Positions 43,325-51,357 of a DNA stretch of 64,000 bases are shown here, in pieces. Positions within the stretch are counted from its first letter, which is position 1. Every line of letters starts with the position of its first letter. The notes below the pieces were generated by a model, which saw only the letters and a list, made by a program, of their open reading frames with translations, searched no databases and was not told the origin of the DNA. The position numbers were made by a program, and so were the translations under genes. The stretch is from assembly GCF_001298735.1 (NCBI RefSeq), contig NZ_CYSP01000019.1, positions 1 to 64,000 on the forward strand, written 5' to 3'. This stretch comes from Propionispora sp. 2/2-37. Lineage in GTDB: Bacteria; Bacillota; Negativicutes; Propionisporales; Propionisporaceae.

Positions 43325-44913
43325 GACCAGTCCTGAAGATTTTGTACAATAGCCCAGCCATGGGCATGCGGGTGTACCCGCTGCCTGCCGATATCCAGAT
43401 TATCTTTGACAAAGTACAGATGCTTGATATTGACCAGCCATAAGAACGGGGCATCGCCATTGGCGCCCAGTCCGGTAGTTCCGTCCCACTGCGCCAGTTT
43501 CCAGTATTTCAGCGCTTCCTGCTGATCCGTAGCATGCAGTGCCTTCTCAATATAGACATCGACTTGCGGATTATGATAGGACGAGGTATTGTTGATTCCC
43601 ACTCCGATGTTGGAAGAATGGAAAGAATAAAACATTTGAATCGGGCTGTAGCTGCCATATCCGAATACCACCGGTGTAGACATTGCCAGAGACTTGGCTT
43701 CGCTCCAGCCTTTTGCTTCGGCAATGACATGGATGCCTAAGGCTTCGGTCTGTTTGCTTAAGGCCACCGCCAGGGCATAACGCTGCAAATCGTCGGTTCT
43801 GCCATATACCGTAAACTCGGCTTTCTTACCGTTTTTCTCGCGAATTCCGTCACCGTCGCTATCCCGCCAGCCTGCTGCCTCCAGCAATGCCTTGGCTTTT
43901 TCCACCTGTCCGTCCTGGATTTTGGTTTCGGGATTCCACCATGGCTGAGTATCACAAACCGAGTAAGCAGGCGTGCCAAATCCATTCAAGGCATCCTCAA
44001 TAATCTTCTGGCGGTTGACACCTATATTTAAGGCCTGACGGATGGCCGGGTCGGCGGTCACATCATTTCCGACCGTCCTCCCGTCTTTATCTTTGGTTTC
44101 CGGAATAGCGGGCAGATTAATCCCCCGGTTATCCACCGTATCCAGTGCCAGAAGCTGCATTCCCTGGGGCGGCATTTCCCTGGCAAACTGGGGATTAATC
44201 ATTGCCACATCCAGTGTCCCGGCCTGAGCTGCCGCCAGCACGGCATCTTCCGGCATAAATAAAATGGTCACTTTATTAAAGTTCGGCTTTTTCCCATGAT
44301 AATAAGGGTTTGGGGTCAGGATAAGCTGCTGGCCTTTATCCCATTGCGCCAGCACAAAGGGGCCTGTGCCAACCGGTTTCTCGCCGAAGCGTTCATTATA
44401 AGCATGTTCCGGTACAATGCCCAGTTCGGCAACAATATTCAAAAATACCGAATAGGGTTTTTTCAACGTAAATACTACGGTCTTATCATCTTTGGCCTCC
44501 ACCGACTGCACATTATTCAGATCCACCACCGAGCCGCTTTTTTTCGTTGTCATATAAGTAAAGACTACATCCTGAGCCGTCACCGGTGTGCCGTCGCTAA
44601 ACTTCACATCATCCCGCAGTACGAACGTATAGGTCAAACCATCCGGGCTGATGGTATAATCAGCCGCCAGATCCTTTATAATATGGCAGTCCTCGTCAAA
44701 AGCCAGCAGTCCGTTAAAAAACAAGTATGTACCCGCCCCTGTACACGGATCGTAGCCAGTCGTACTTTCCGCTCCAACAGAGATGGTAATTTCGTCTTTC
44801 TTCTGTGGTAAAGATACAGTCTTTGAACCGCAGCCGGCCAATAATGCAGTTAAGAAAATAATCATTCCTAAAAAGCCTGCTGTCCGTTTCCGATGACAAA
44901 TTACATAGCCCAC
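43312..44913 (-). CDS. Lipoprotein substrate-binding protein of the ABC importer (nickel/metal-chelate or peptide)
   Basis: 533 residues from GTG 44913 with AAGGGGG 6 nt upstream. The lipobox LLAGC near residue 27 anchors it to a membrane. The SBP_bac_5 fold is clear (VGTGPFVLAQW, RQALNIGVNRQKI). Near the C-terminus is HPHAHGW, a His cluster that I associate with nickel or metallophore-binding members (CntA/NikZ-like); peptide binding is the alternative. The gene order SBP, two permeases, two ATPases equals cntABCDF/nikABCDE. Confidence 0.87.
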   Translation of the reverse strand: MGYVICHRKRTAGFLGMIIFLTALLAGCGSKTVSLPQKKDEITISVGAESTTGYDPCTGAGTYLFFNGLLAFDEDCHIIKDLAADYTISPDGLTYTFVLRDDVKFSDGTPVTAQDVVFTYMTTKKSGSVVDLNNVQSVEAKDDKTVVFTLKKPYSVFLNIVAELGIVPEHAYNERFGEKPVGTGPFVLAQWDKGQQLILTPNPYYHGKKPNFNKVTILFMPEDAVLAAAQAGTLDVAMINPQFAREMPPQGMQLLALDTVDNRGINLPAIPETKDKDGRTVGNDVTADPAIRQALNIGVNRQKIIEDALNGFGTPAYSVCDTQPWWNPETKIQDGQVEKAKALLEAAGWRDSDGDGIREKNGKKAEFTVYGRTDDLQRYALAVALSKQTEALGIHVIAEAKGWSEAKSLAMSTPVVFGYGSYSPIQMFYSFHSSNIGVGINNTSSYHNPQVDVYIEKALHATDQQEALKYWKLAQWDGTTGLGANGDAPFLWLVNIKHLYFVKDNLDIGRQRVHPHAHGWAIVQNLQDWSWKL

Positions 44914-45094
44914 ACCTGATCCCCCTTATCCGTGTTACAAATTACATAAATTGTAGCACGCAATCCATCTCTTGTAAATCTATAGAAAGGCATATAAAAA
45001 ATATAACCCTCGCCAACAGCAAAGGTTATTTAATCTATCAATTTCTAATAGCAAGTCTTCCTTCGATTTACCTCGGGGTATTCGGTGATAGGAA

Positions 45095-45436
45095 TCAGTT
45101 CTTTTTCTCTTGGAGTTCTTCACTATCAAAAGCCCGCAACGCTATCGGCAAGGCCTGAATCACCACATTTCCCGTTGCCGGCAGCCCGATTAAAACAGCA
45201 CTGATAATTTCCTCCCGCGTCGCTCCAAGTGATTTTGCATGTTTAACATGAAAGGGCAGTCCGCCTTCCAGTCGTAATGCGGCCAGTACCGCGATATACG
45301 CCAGTTCCTCCGTCTTGGAATCCAGCTTGCTGGCTGCTGCCAGTTTTTGCACCGCTTCCAGCCAGGCTTTTTGATGCTCAGGCGCTTCCTGTAAAAAAGT
45401 CTGAAATGCATTGCTGACTAACGGCTTATCACTCAT
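45095..45436 (-). CDS. Carboxymuconolactone-decarboxylase-family protein without the CxxC
   Basis: 113 residues of the AhpD-like/CMD fold: ELAYIAVLAALRLEGGLPFHVKHAKSLGATREEI. In AhpD this segment has a redox CxxC before the His; here the residues are Gly-Gly-Leu-Pro-Phe, so peroxidase-type redox activity is unlikely. The HxxH-like HVKHA remains. GGGGGAA precedes the ATG. It is 20 nt from the GNAT gene on the same strand and likely co-transcribed with it. Confidence 0.85.
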   Translation of the reverse strand: MSDKPLVSNAFQTFLQEAPEHQKAWLEAVQKLAAASKLDSKTEELAYIAVLAALRLEGGLPFHVKHAKSLGATREEIISAVLIGLPATGNVVIQALPIALRAFDSEELQEKKN

Positions 45437-45456
45437 AGTGTTCCCCCTATACCCAG

Positions 45457-45945
45457 TTAGTTTATATCCAATTCATACAAAGAAACCGTTCTTCCTTCAA
45501 TACTTGAAGGTGATTCTCCCAGATAACGGGCACTCATTTTATCATAGAATCCATTGGCATTGGGATCGGAAAAAATACGGACTTTGTCAACCCCCAGCTC
45601 CCTGCACATGGCTTCCAAATAATTTATCAACTGCGTGCCGATTCCCCTGCCGATATATTCCGGCTGAATAAAGATATGCTCCAGCCAGAATCCCGCGTTA
45701 ACAAATACCCTGCCAGCCCAAAAATCACGTTTCACTTCCACCAGGGAAAAATAGCCTACCACCCGCCCATCTACTTCTGCCACGCACACTTTATTGTTTT
45801 GTATATACTCCGGTGTAATTGTCAACTCATCTTTCCAGATTTCAAAATATGCTTTGGGATAATTCCAGTAACGCTTTGCGGCAAAGGATATATCGGTTAA
45901 TATGTGACTTTCACTTAGGTCTGCCTCCCGAACTATACTGGTCAT
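45457..45945 (-). CDS. GNAT-family N-acetyltransferase
   Basis: 162 residues from ATG 45945 (GGAGGGATCAGTA upstream; the GTG five codons earlier is part of that site). The acetyl-CoA loop reads PEYIGRGIGTQLINYLEAM, and strand 4/5 motifs VGYFSLVEV and VRIFSDPNANGFYDKM are typical. The substrate is unknown. Confidence 0.88.
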   Translation of the reverse strand: MTSIVREADLSESHILTDISFAAKRYWNYPKAYFEIWKDELTITPEYIQNNKVCVAEVDGRVVGYFSLVEVKRDFWAGRVFVNAGFWLEHIFIQPEYIGRGIGTQLINYLEAMCRELGVDKVRIFSDPNANGFYDKMSARYLGESPSSIEGRTVSLYELDIN

Positions 45946-46008
45946 TACTGATCCCTCCACATTGTGTTTCTATATGAAAAACCAATATCCTCTTTTTTCC
46001 AAGAAATA

Positions 46009-46038
46009 AGAGTCAGCCTTTCTATCCTTGCTGACTCT
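46009..46038. repeat. Terminator-like hairpin, copy 1 of a three-copy family
   Basis: AGAGTCAGC / GCTGACTCT after AAATAA. Copies 2 and 3 at 48626 and 49300 share the AATAAGAGCC(A/G)GC ... GCCAGCTC layout. It lies between the XRE gene and the GNAT gene. Confidence 0.6.
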
Positions 46039-46170
46039 ATGTTATCCACACTGCTTTATCCTTATTTCTTAATATGACTATCAATACTACCACTCTATTC
46101 TTTTGTGCTTCCGCCACATTCTTTGACCTTTTCCATACACTACTTGAAAAGCGGGGTGGCAAATCACAAT

Positions 46171-46467
46171 CTACTCTACCTTATTTTTTATGTATGGACT
46201 GCTTATTTCAATCGGATTAAAGAACGCTGCAACATCAACCTCTAAGCCCTCGGCTATCAAAATTAACATATCAAGTGAAAATGAAGTATTCGCTTGCGGG
46301 GCTTCAATCTTACTAATATGGCTCACGCTGACTTCAATTTTTTCTGCAAGTTCTTCCTGGGTTAATCCGCGAAGGTGACGGTAAAAAGCTATTTTTCTGC
46401 CAATTTCTCTATATTTTTGTATAAACTTCTTATGTCTACGCAGTGCCCATTCACCTCCTGCATTCAT
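46171..46467 (-). CDS. XRE-family transcriptional regulator
   Basis: 98 residues if started at ATG 46467. The HTH is clear: IGRKIAFYRHLRGLTQEELAEKI and VSVSHISKIE. The start is unsure: a perfect GGAGGTGA lies downstream of that ATG and 10 nt before a CTG (46443), while a TATAAT sits almost on the ATG. A rare CTG start, giving 90 residues, is therefore possible. It is divergent from the diguanylate cyclase at 46638 and may regulate it. Confidence 0.8.
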   Translation of the reverse strand: MNAGGEWALRRHKKFIQKYREIGRKIAFYRHLRGLTQEELAEKIEVSVSHISKIEAPQANTSFSLDMLILIAEGLEVDVAAFFNPIEISSPYIKNKVE

Positions 46468-46637
46468 TATAGGTGTGTTAAAATGCAATTTCACTTCATT
46501 AAAAAAGAAATATACTTGCATTATTTTTGCAAAATGTTATAATTATGGGAGAATTTTTGAGCTAATACTCAAAACGGACTTGGCAATTTTTAGCACGAAA
46601 TTTTATTGTTTGGCTCCAGTAGAGGGGAACTTTCAGA

Positions 46638-47300
46638 GTGTTTTTTCATTATGCCCGCTTACTACTTGCAACATTGGGAATGATAATAGGACTGACGGGT
46701 TTTTATTTAGACGCTGTTGTACAAACTCACTATAAATGGCTGTTATGGCTAGGCATTACCTTTTCGTTATCGGCATTTGGTTTATTCTCGGGCGATTTGA
46801 TACAGAGGTTAAGCGTCAGTTCTAATACGGATTTTTTAACGGGATTATGGAATAGAAGATATCTTCATTTTAAATTAAATAAAGAAAAAAACCGGATGCT
46901 TAAAAAGAAAATGCAACTATGTATTGCTATGATTGATGTAGACGGGTTCAAAATGATTAACGATACGTATGGCCACAACATAGGCGATACATTACTGTCA
47001 GATCTTGCGGCCATTTTAAGGAAAAATACCAGAGACACAGATATTGTTGCCCGCTGGGGTGGCGATGAGTTCGCTATTATTCTTCCCGATACATCTTTAG
47101 AAAATGCACTCGAAGTATTGGAAAGAATTCGCAATAAGGTGGAAATTAATTTTCCACCTTATCACTTGACAATCAGTGCAGGAATAACAGTATTAAAACC
47201 CGGGCAGGATTTAAAAAACCTTTTGGCAAAAGCCGATGAGGCTTTATATAAAGCCAAAAGGCAAAAAAATGCCATCATTGCGGTAATAAACCAAAGCTAA
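46638..47300 (+). CDS. Membrane diguanylate cyclase with intact I-site
   Basis: 220 residues from GTG 46638 (AGAGGGG 10 nt upstream). Two N-terminal membrane helices are followed by NTDFLTGLWNRRYLH and a GGDEF domain with RWGGDEF. RDTD five residues before the motif is the RxxD inhibitory site, so product feedback is predicted. The layout is the same as the cyclase at 5226; the two appear to be paralogues. Confidence 0.9.
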   Translation: MFFHYARLLLATLGMIIGLTGFYLDAVVQTHYKWLLWLGITFSLSAFGLFSGDLIQRLSVSSNTDFLTGLWNRRYLHFKLNKEKNRMLKKKMQLCIAMIDVDGFKMINDTYGHNIGDTLLSDLAAILRKNTRDTDIVARWGGDEFAIILPDTSLENALEVLERIRNKVEINFPPYHLTISAGITVLKPGQDLKNLLAKADEALYKAKRQKNAIIAVINQS

Positions 47301-47406
47301 TCACTACTGCTCCGCGATAAGTAATCATCATTCAACATCCCTCTTTAGGCAAGGCGAAGGATTTAACCTTATTAACTAGAATCCTCTCTTAAGGAGGAAT
47401 GTTGCA

Positions 47407-47919
47407 ATGAAAAAATTTTTATTTGCCTTTATTTTTGTTATGATTACCAACGTATGCTTTGCCGAAGATATTTACGTTGTTACGGAAAATGGATTTACTA
47501 AGTATATCCGCACGGAAACAGTAACGGCAAAAGTATTGCCAAAAACCACTCAGGACTCTCTTTTTGAACTGAAATATAGTTTAATTTGCATCCCGGATAA
47601 AGCCACCTTAGACAGACTGAAAAGCCAAACTTTTGACAATAAACTCTCCTATCAAAAACAATCGTTCACTTTTACATGCTCTTTCAACAAAAACACGAAT
47701 CAGTGGAATCCGGACGGTTCGCTCTGGTTGAACAGTGATGAGTATTGGTCTAATTCCCCGGAAAAGTGCCTGTACGAATCACACGGTAATATACCCGGTG
47801 GAATGTATTATGGGGATAGTCCGGAAGCGCTGTTTAATAGAAAAGTTATTGTAACTGTGTATGAGTATGTTGTATCCCATGGATTACTCGAATATGTGTC
47901 AACGAAATCACCTAGTTAA
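47407..47919 (+). CDS. Secreted hypothetical protein, 170 residues
   Basis: AAGGAGGAATG precedes the ATG. A signal peptide MKKFLFAFIFVMITNVCFA is followed by a mature beta-rich domain with four Cys (LICIPD, FTCSF, KCLYES). No family recognised. It may be exported to the periplasm. It lies 106 nt after the cyclase gene. Confidence 0.75.
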   Translation: MKKFLFAFIFVMITNVCFAEDIYVVTENGFTKYIRTETVTAKVLPKTTQDSLFELKYSLICIPDKATLDRLKSQTFDNKLSYQKQSFTFTCSFNKNTNQWNPDGSLWLNSDEYWSNSPEKCLYESHGNIPGGMYYGDSPEALFNRKVIVTVYEYVVSHGLLEYVSTKSPS

Positions 47920-48460
47920 ACCTTACCCAGTTTTATCCCCATTCATCCCAGATAGTCAATTAATTATGGCAGCGGAGTTTGGCATTATCAAGCCAGTAGA
48001 TACTTGTTTTTTTATGCCGGCAAGCCTTTACATGTCCCAACCTTACCCCTCAGTGACCGAGGTATTCTTGCTGCGTACCAGACCTGCAAGCGTAAAACCC
48101 GCATAATTACTCGTGGTATATGCAGTGGGTCTTTGAGACTTAGTTTTTGGGGGATCGTTAAGAATCGTCCTTCTTCTACGCTTTTCCTGTTCCTTTTTAA
48201 TTACATAGTCAAACAATATGCCCAATTTTTTACCTCCATCTGTTTCTATGATTTCTCCGGCCATGAAATAATGACTCACAAGATATAGTGTATGTTGCTG
48301 AGACACATTCAGAACATTGTCCCTGCCTGTCGAATGTTTTTTTCTTTTACAGCTACTCCAATCACCAACCGTCTGCTTAGAAAACACAATAAGCCAGGAA
48401 AAATCTCCCTATTAAAAAAGACTGCAAATTCAGTTAATTTATAGCCTCACTGCTCGCAAT

Positions 48461-48494
48461 AAAAGCAGGCATCCTTACCGGAAAGCCTGCTTTT
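48461..48494. terminator. Hairpin, terminator-like
   Basis: 10-bp perfect stem AAAAGCAGGC / GCCTGCTTTT with a T-rich right flank. No gene ends immediately before it. Confidence 0.6.
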
Positions 48495-48625
48495 GCTTTA
48501 TTCTATTCCTCCCGGGCAGCAAGTTCAATCCACATTTACACTCCAATGCTAAAAGAAATCACCTTTCGTAATTTTTTAATTAAAAATTCTTTTTAATACC
48601 ATTATTCCCTTTATTTTGAATTAAT

Positions 48626-48655
48626 AAGAGCCGGCATTTTTTAATGCCAGCTCTT
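48626..48655 (-). terminator. Terminator-like hairpin, copy 2 of the three-copy family
   Basis: AAGAGCCGGCATT / AATGCCAGCTCTT with a C-A mismatch and a TTTT loop, downstream of the ACT-domain gene. It shares upstream CCCTTTATTT and downstream GGGAATAACC-like flanks with copy 3. Confidence 0.7.
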
Positions 48656-48781
48656 GAGTGGGAATAACCGTATGGAATTCGCAAAAACGGCACCCAATAA
48701 TGGAAGTGTTCATAACTCTATCAAATCAAGCTAATTGCTTTATCCATTATGTATTGCCTTTGGGGCTTGATGTCTGCTGAT

Positions 48782-49159
48782 TTACGCCATAATACTATGA
48801 CCATCATTCCGTAAAGCTTCTACTGCAGAATCAAGGTCTTTCGCTTTTACCAAAATATAATCCGTATCATAGGTTGATATCACAAAGATCCCCACACCAG
48901 CCCTGGCCACTGCGGCGCTTACCTGGGCAACGATTCCCACTAAATCGAAAGGAAAAGGACCTTTTAGTTTTAATGCCCGCCATCCCCGCTCACATAAGAC
49001 AGCTCCAGGGATATTCTCCTCGGAACAAACTATGGAAAGTTCTTCGGTTGTCTTAGTAATGGAGAAAAACTCCCCCTGAAGTGCCCATAAAGGAATTTCC
49101 TGATTTACATCCAATTTACAGATACCGATCTTGTCCGGCAGTACGTCCATGGTCAACAT
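48782..49159 (-). CDS. ACT-domain protein (CASTOR/ACT_7 type)
   Basis: About 125 residues from ATG 49159. It has LDVNQEIPLWALQGEFFSITKTTEELSIVC (in parts), then LKGPFPFDLVGIVAQVSAAVARAGVGIFVISTYDTDYILV, a duplicated ACT fold known to bind amino acids. GGGAGG lies about 13 nt upstream, rather far. Single-gene unit. Likely a small-molecule-binding regulator; the ligand is unknown. Confidence 0.82.
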   Translation of the reverse strand: MLTMDVLPDKIGICKLDVNQEIPLWALQGEFFSITKTTEELSIVCSEENIPGAVLCERGWRALKLKGPFPFDLVGIVAQVSAAVARAGVGIFVISTYDTDYILVKAKDLDSAVEALRNDGHSIMA

Positions 49160-49299
49160 TTTCTCAGCTATACCTCCCTTGATACTCTTCCGCAATAAAT
49201 ATTTTCATTGCTTTAGAAACACTTACTTTCTACACGTTCGTAACACAACTTAAATAGAGTTTTCTCTCTAAAAGCTTCATACCCTTTATTTAAAATAAT

Positions 49300-49331
49300 A
49301 AGAGCCAGCCTTTTTTTACTGCCAGCTCCTA
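49300..49331 (-). repeat. Terminator-like element, copy 3 of the three-copy family
   Basis: AAGAGCCAGCC, a T7 stretch and GCCAGCTCCT, flanked by ACCCTTTATTT upstream and CGGAAATAACC downstream as in copy 2. The stem is imperfect. It lies just after the gene at 49360. Confidence 0.55.
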
Positions 49332-49359
49332 CCCGGAAATAACCCGCTCATCTCTGCTT

Positions 49360-49821
49360 TTACAACTTGCCTGCCATAAGCGCATATTTAATGCCATCGA
49401 AATACCCCTTATTGTAATAGATATACGTCAACGTATTCTGCTGATTGGTGATGGCCGTCCCTAATTCATTTACTATGGAATCACCCATCGTTGTTTCGAC
49501 TTTCTCCAGCAAACCATACACCTCATCTTCCACCTCCGCAGTCTGTGGTAAAAACGCCCGTTCCACCAGCTTTTCCTCCAGGACTTCCTGACGGCTAAGA
49601 CAAAACTGCTGCCACTGATATTCAAAATCATCGTACTTTATGGTCCTGCCCGACAACCTGCTTCTTACCGGCATATCGGAAAACCGCTGCCCCTCGACAG
49701 GTGTGTCAGAATCTCCATATAAAAAATCCAGATCCCGTTCAAAAACTTGAGCCAGCAATGTTATTTCATCAACTTTTATGGGACGACCGAAAAGTTTTTC
49801 CAGTTGTTGATATTTTTTCAT
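49360..49821 (-). CDS. Hypothetical protein divergent from a Cro/C1-type regulator, 153 residues
   Basis: ATG 49821 with GGAGGGG 3-4 nt upstream. The N-terminal segment (QLEKLFGRPIKVDEITLLAQVFERDLDFLYG) is helical and ends like the C-terminal part of an XRE domain; the rest is helical and acidic. No clear HTH is visible. Its promoter region shares the repeated TAGTAC operators with the divergent regulator, so the two are probably one regulatory unit. Confidence 0.7.
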   Translation of the reverse strand: MKKYQQLEKLFGRPIKVDEITLLAQVFERDLDFLYGDSDTPVEGQRFSDMPVRSRLSGRTIKYDDFEYQWQQFCLSRQEVLEEKLVERAFLPQTAEVEDEVYGLLEKVETTMGDSIVNELGTAITNQQNTLTYIYYNKGYFDGIKYALMAGKL

Positions 49822-49844
49822 TTTACCCCTCCTCACCATGTACT

Positions 49845-49920
49845 ACCTATAGTACAATTTTAACTCCTTTTAGTACTATTGTCAATACAATATTTACTGC
49901 ATACAGTACTATAATCACTA
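49845..49920. promoter_or_regulatory. Repeated TAGTACTA operator-like sites
   Basis: The divergent intergenic region holds GTACTACCTATAGTAC (inverted pair), TTAGTACTATT and CAGTACTATAA. At least three copies of the palindromic core AGTACT occur within about 75 bp of the two starts. They are the obvious binding sites for the XRE protein encoded at 49973. Confidence 0.55.
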
Positions 49921-49972
49921 AATATTAGACATGTATTCTTAAGCATGCTAAAATTTATGTGGGGGTGTACTA

Positions 49973-50191
49973 ATGATCAAAATTCATTTATCTAGAATTC
50001 TGGGCGAAAAACGGCTTAATATGTCTGCACTGGCAGAATCAACGGGGTTATCTCGTAACACTATTTTTTTACTATACCATGAAAAAACAGAACGTATGGA
50101 TTTTAAGACTCTAGAAAAACTCTGCAATGCCCTAAACTGCCAGCCCGGAGATCTGCTAGAGTACATTCCAAATCAAGGTAATGAAAAATAA
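49973..50191 (+). CDS. Cro/C1-type (XRE) small transcriptional regulator, 72 residues
   Basis: A single HTH domain: RLNMSALAESTGLSRNTIFLLYHEK, then FKTLEKLCNALNCQPGDLLEYIP. This size and C-terminal motif match the YozG-like one-domain repressors. GGGGG lies about 8 nt before the ATG. The divergent gene at 49360 and the shared operators suggest autorepression. Confidence 0.88.
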   Translation: MIKIHLSRILGEKRLNMSALAESTGLSRNTIFLLYHEKTERMDFKTLEKLCNALNCQPGDLLEYIPNQGNEK

Positions 50192-50251
50192 AGAAGCAAC
50201 ATTAGATATTCCCTTAGGTTGCTTCTCCTTTAAGCTTAAACAGCGTAACCA

Positions 50252-50282
50252 AAAACCGTCTGGCGAATGGCTAGACGGTTTT
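50252..50282 (+). terminator. Terminator of the small XRE gene
   Basis: AAAACCGTCT / AGACGGTTTT perfect 10-bp stem with an 11-nt loop. The rest of 50192-50571 holds a second terminator and a tRNA-like remnant, but no gene. Confidence 0.8.
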
Positions 50283-50457
50283 CATATTACCAATTATAAA
50301 GAACTCAACTATATCATTACTCATTCTTTTATTACTACTAAAAACATATACTGTCTGTATCTAATCCCGAAAAGGATCTAACCCAACAATAATACTTCTC
50401 TATAACCCAGTTTTGCCCTTTTTACCAATTCCATTAAATTGTCTTTTGATACAAAAA

Positions 50458-50487
50458 AGCCTTCTAGCAAATCACAACTAGAAGGCT
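50458..50487 (-). terminator. Terminator of the toxin-antitoxin operon
   Basis: AGCCTTCTAG / CTAGAAGGCT perfect stem with a T run on the minus strand. Confidence 0.8.
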
Positions 50488-50490
50488 TAA

Positions 50491-50528
50491 TTTACTGGAA
50501 CGAGTAATGAGATTAGAAGTCGCGCCCC
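50491..50528 (-). pseudogene. Degenerate tRNA-Gly 3' end
   Basis: The plus strand reads TTACTGGAACGAGTAATGAG then ATTAGAAGTCGCG, recognisably the 3' half (T-arm, acceptor, CCA complement and flank) of the tRNA-Gly at 59217 with several substitutions. No 5' half is present. This is what remains when an element integrated into or near a tRNA end has decayed. Confidence 0.5.
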
Positions 50529-50571
50529 GGCAGATATGAGGCATTTAGGCCTATATTGCACTTTACAACAA

Positions 50572-50880
50572 CTATCCATAATCCTGCCGGGTATCCACAA
50601 CCGCATCCACATACACGAAGGTTTCCTTGATTTGATAAACTAAGAGATATCTCTTTTCAAGCAGAAGCTTTCGATATTTTCCCGCTATAATCAGCGGATC
50701 AGCCAGTCCTGGGTTTCTTTCCGGAAACTGTTCCAGTGATTTGGCTGTCTCCCGAAAGAATTCAATAAGCCGCAAGGCTGCCGCCTCATTAACCTGTGCC
50801 AGAAACCGGGCGTGCGCTACTAGCCTTTGTGTAGCTTCCCCGGAGATGATGACGGTATAACTTCTATTTTCGTTGTCCAT
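50572..50880 (-). CDS. RelE/ParE-type toxin
   Basis: 102 residues from ATG 50880, overlapping the antitoxin gene by 17 nt. The fold pattern is YTVIISGEATQRLVAHARFLA, FPERNPGLADPLI, KYRKLLLEKRYLLVYQIKE and VYVDAVVDTRQDY, the RelE/ParE superfamily. RelE-type members cleave mRNA on the ribosome; ParE types poison gyrase. Which applies here cannot be told. Confidence 0.88.
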   Translation of the reverse strand: MDNENRSYTVIISGEATQRLVAHARFLAQVNEAAALRLIEFFRETAKSLEQFPERNPGLADPLIIAGKYRKLLLEKRYLLVYQIKETFVYVDAVVDTRQDYG

Positions 50881-51148
50881 CCAGTACCTCACGGACAGCA
50901 GCTTTCATCATGGTTTCTACCTCATCTATGGAATGTCCAGACTTTCCCTGTAGCCGACTCTCTTCTGCCGCAAGTAAATTTTCCCGCAACCTCAGCATAC
51001 TTTCTCTTCTCGCATAGGTTGCCATATCCATAACTACAAGATCACCCTCACCGTTTTTTGTCAGATAAACAGGCTCTCCCGTGCGCTTGCACAACTCGGA
51101 TATAGCATTATAGTTCTTACGGATCGCCGCAGACGGCTTTATATTCAT
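50864..51148 (-). CDS. Phd/YefM-type antitoxin
   Basis: 94 residues from ATG 51148. The N-terminal DNA-binding motif is IKPSAAIRKNYNAISELCK, followed by TGEPVYLTKNGEGDLVVMDMATY, the hallmark of the Phd/YefM family. The C-terminal helix neutralises the toxin. Its stop overlaps the toxin start, so the pair is coupled and probably autoregulated. Confidence 0.9.
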   Translation of the reverse strand: MNIKPSAAIRKNYNAISELCKRTGEPVYLTKNGEGDLVVMDMATYARRESMLRLRENLLAAEESRLQGKSGHSIDEVETMMKAAVREVLDGQRK

Positions 51149-51294
51149 TATGCAACAGCCCCCATATAGCATAAATTTATTCTTATTGTATGCTTATATT
51201 ACTACCTATAATCAAATTTGTCTATAGAATAATCTTATATATCACCAAGCGAGGCACAATAATTGGAAACATCCCTTCGCCTTTGTAAGTACCA

Positions 51295-51347
51295 GCCAGA
51301 CGTAAAGAAGCTTCTGATAAAACATCGGAAGCTTCTTTACGTCTGGC
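51295..51347 (-). terminator. 20-bp perfect inverted repeat after the Crp/Fnr gene
   Basis: Arms 51295-51314 and 51328-51347 (GCCAGACGTAAAGAAGCTTC and complement) around a 13-nt loop, 11 nt beyond the Crp/Fnr stop. Confidence 0.8.
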
Positions 51348-51357
51348 TATATATCGC

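Larger units (their letters stand above)
47920..48781. other. Long region without a supported gene
   Basis: No ORF here has a ribosome-binding site and recognisable content. The region holds a hairpin at 48461-48494 (AAAAGCAGGC / GCCTGCTTTT) and the repeat copy at 48626. A 114-codon minus-strand frame (48043-48387) with a very basic middle (KKEQEKRRRRTI) may be a decayed gene. Confidence 0.4.

Noticed and set aside
48043..48387. 114-codon minus-strand frame
   Set aside because: No ribosome-binding site and no recognised domain; kept only as a possible decayed gene in the description of the region.
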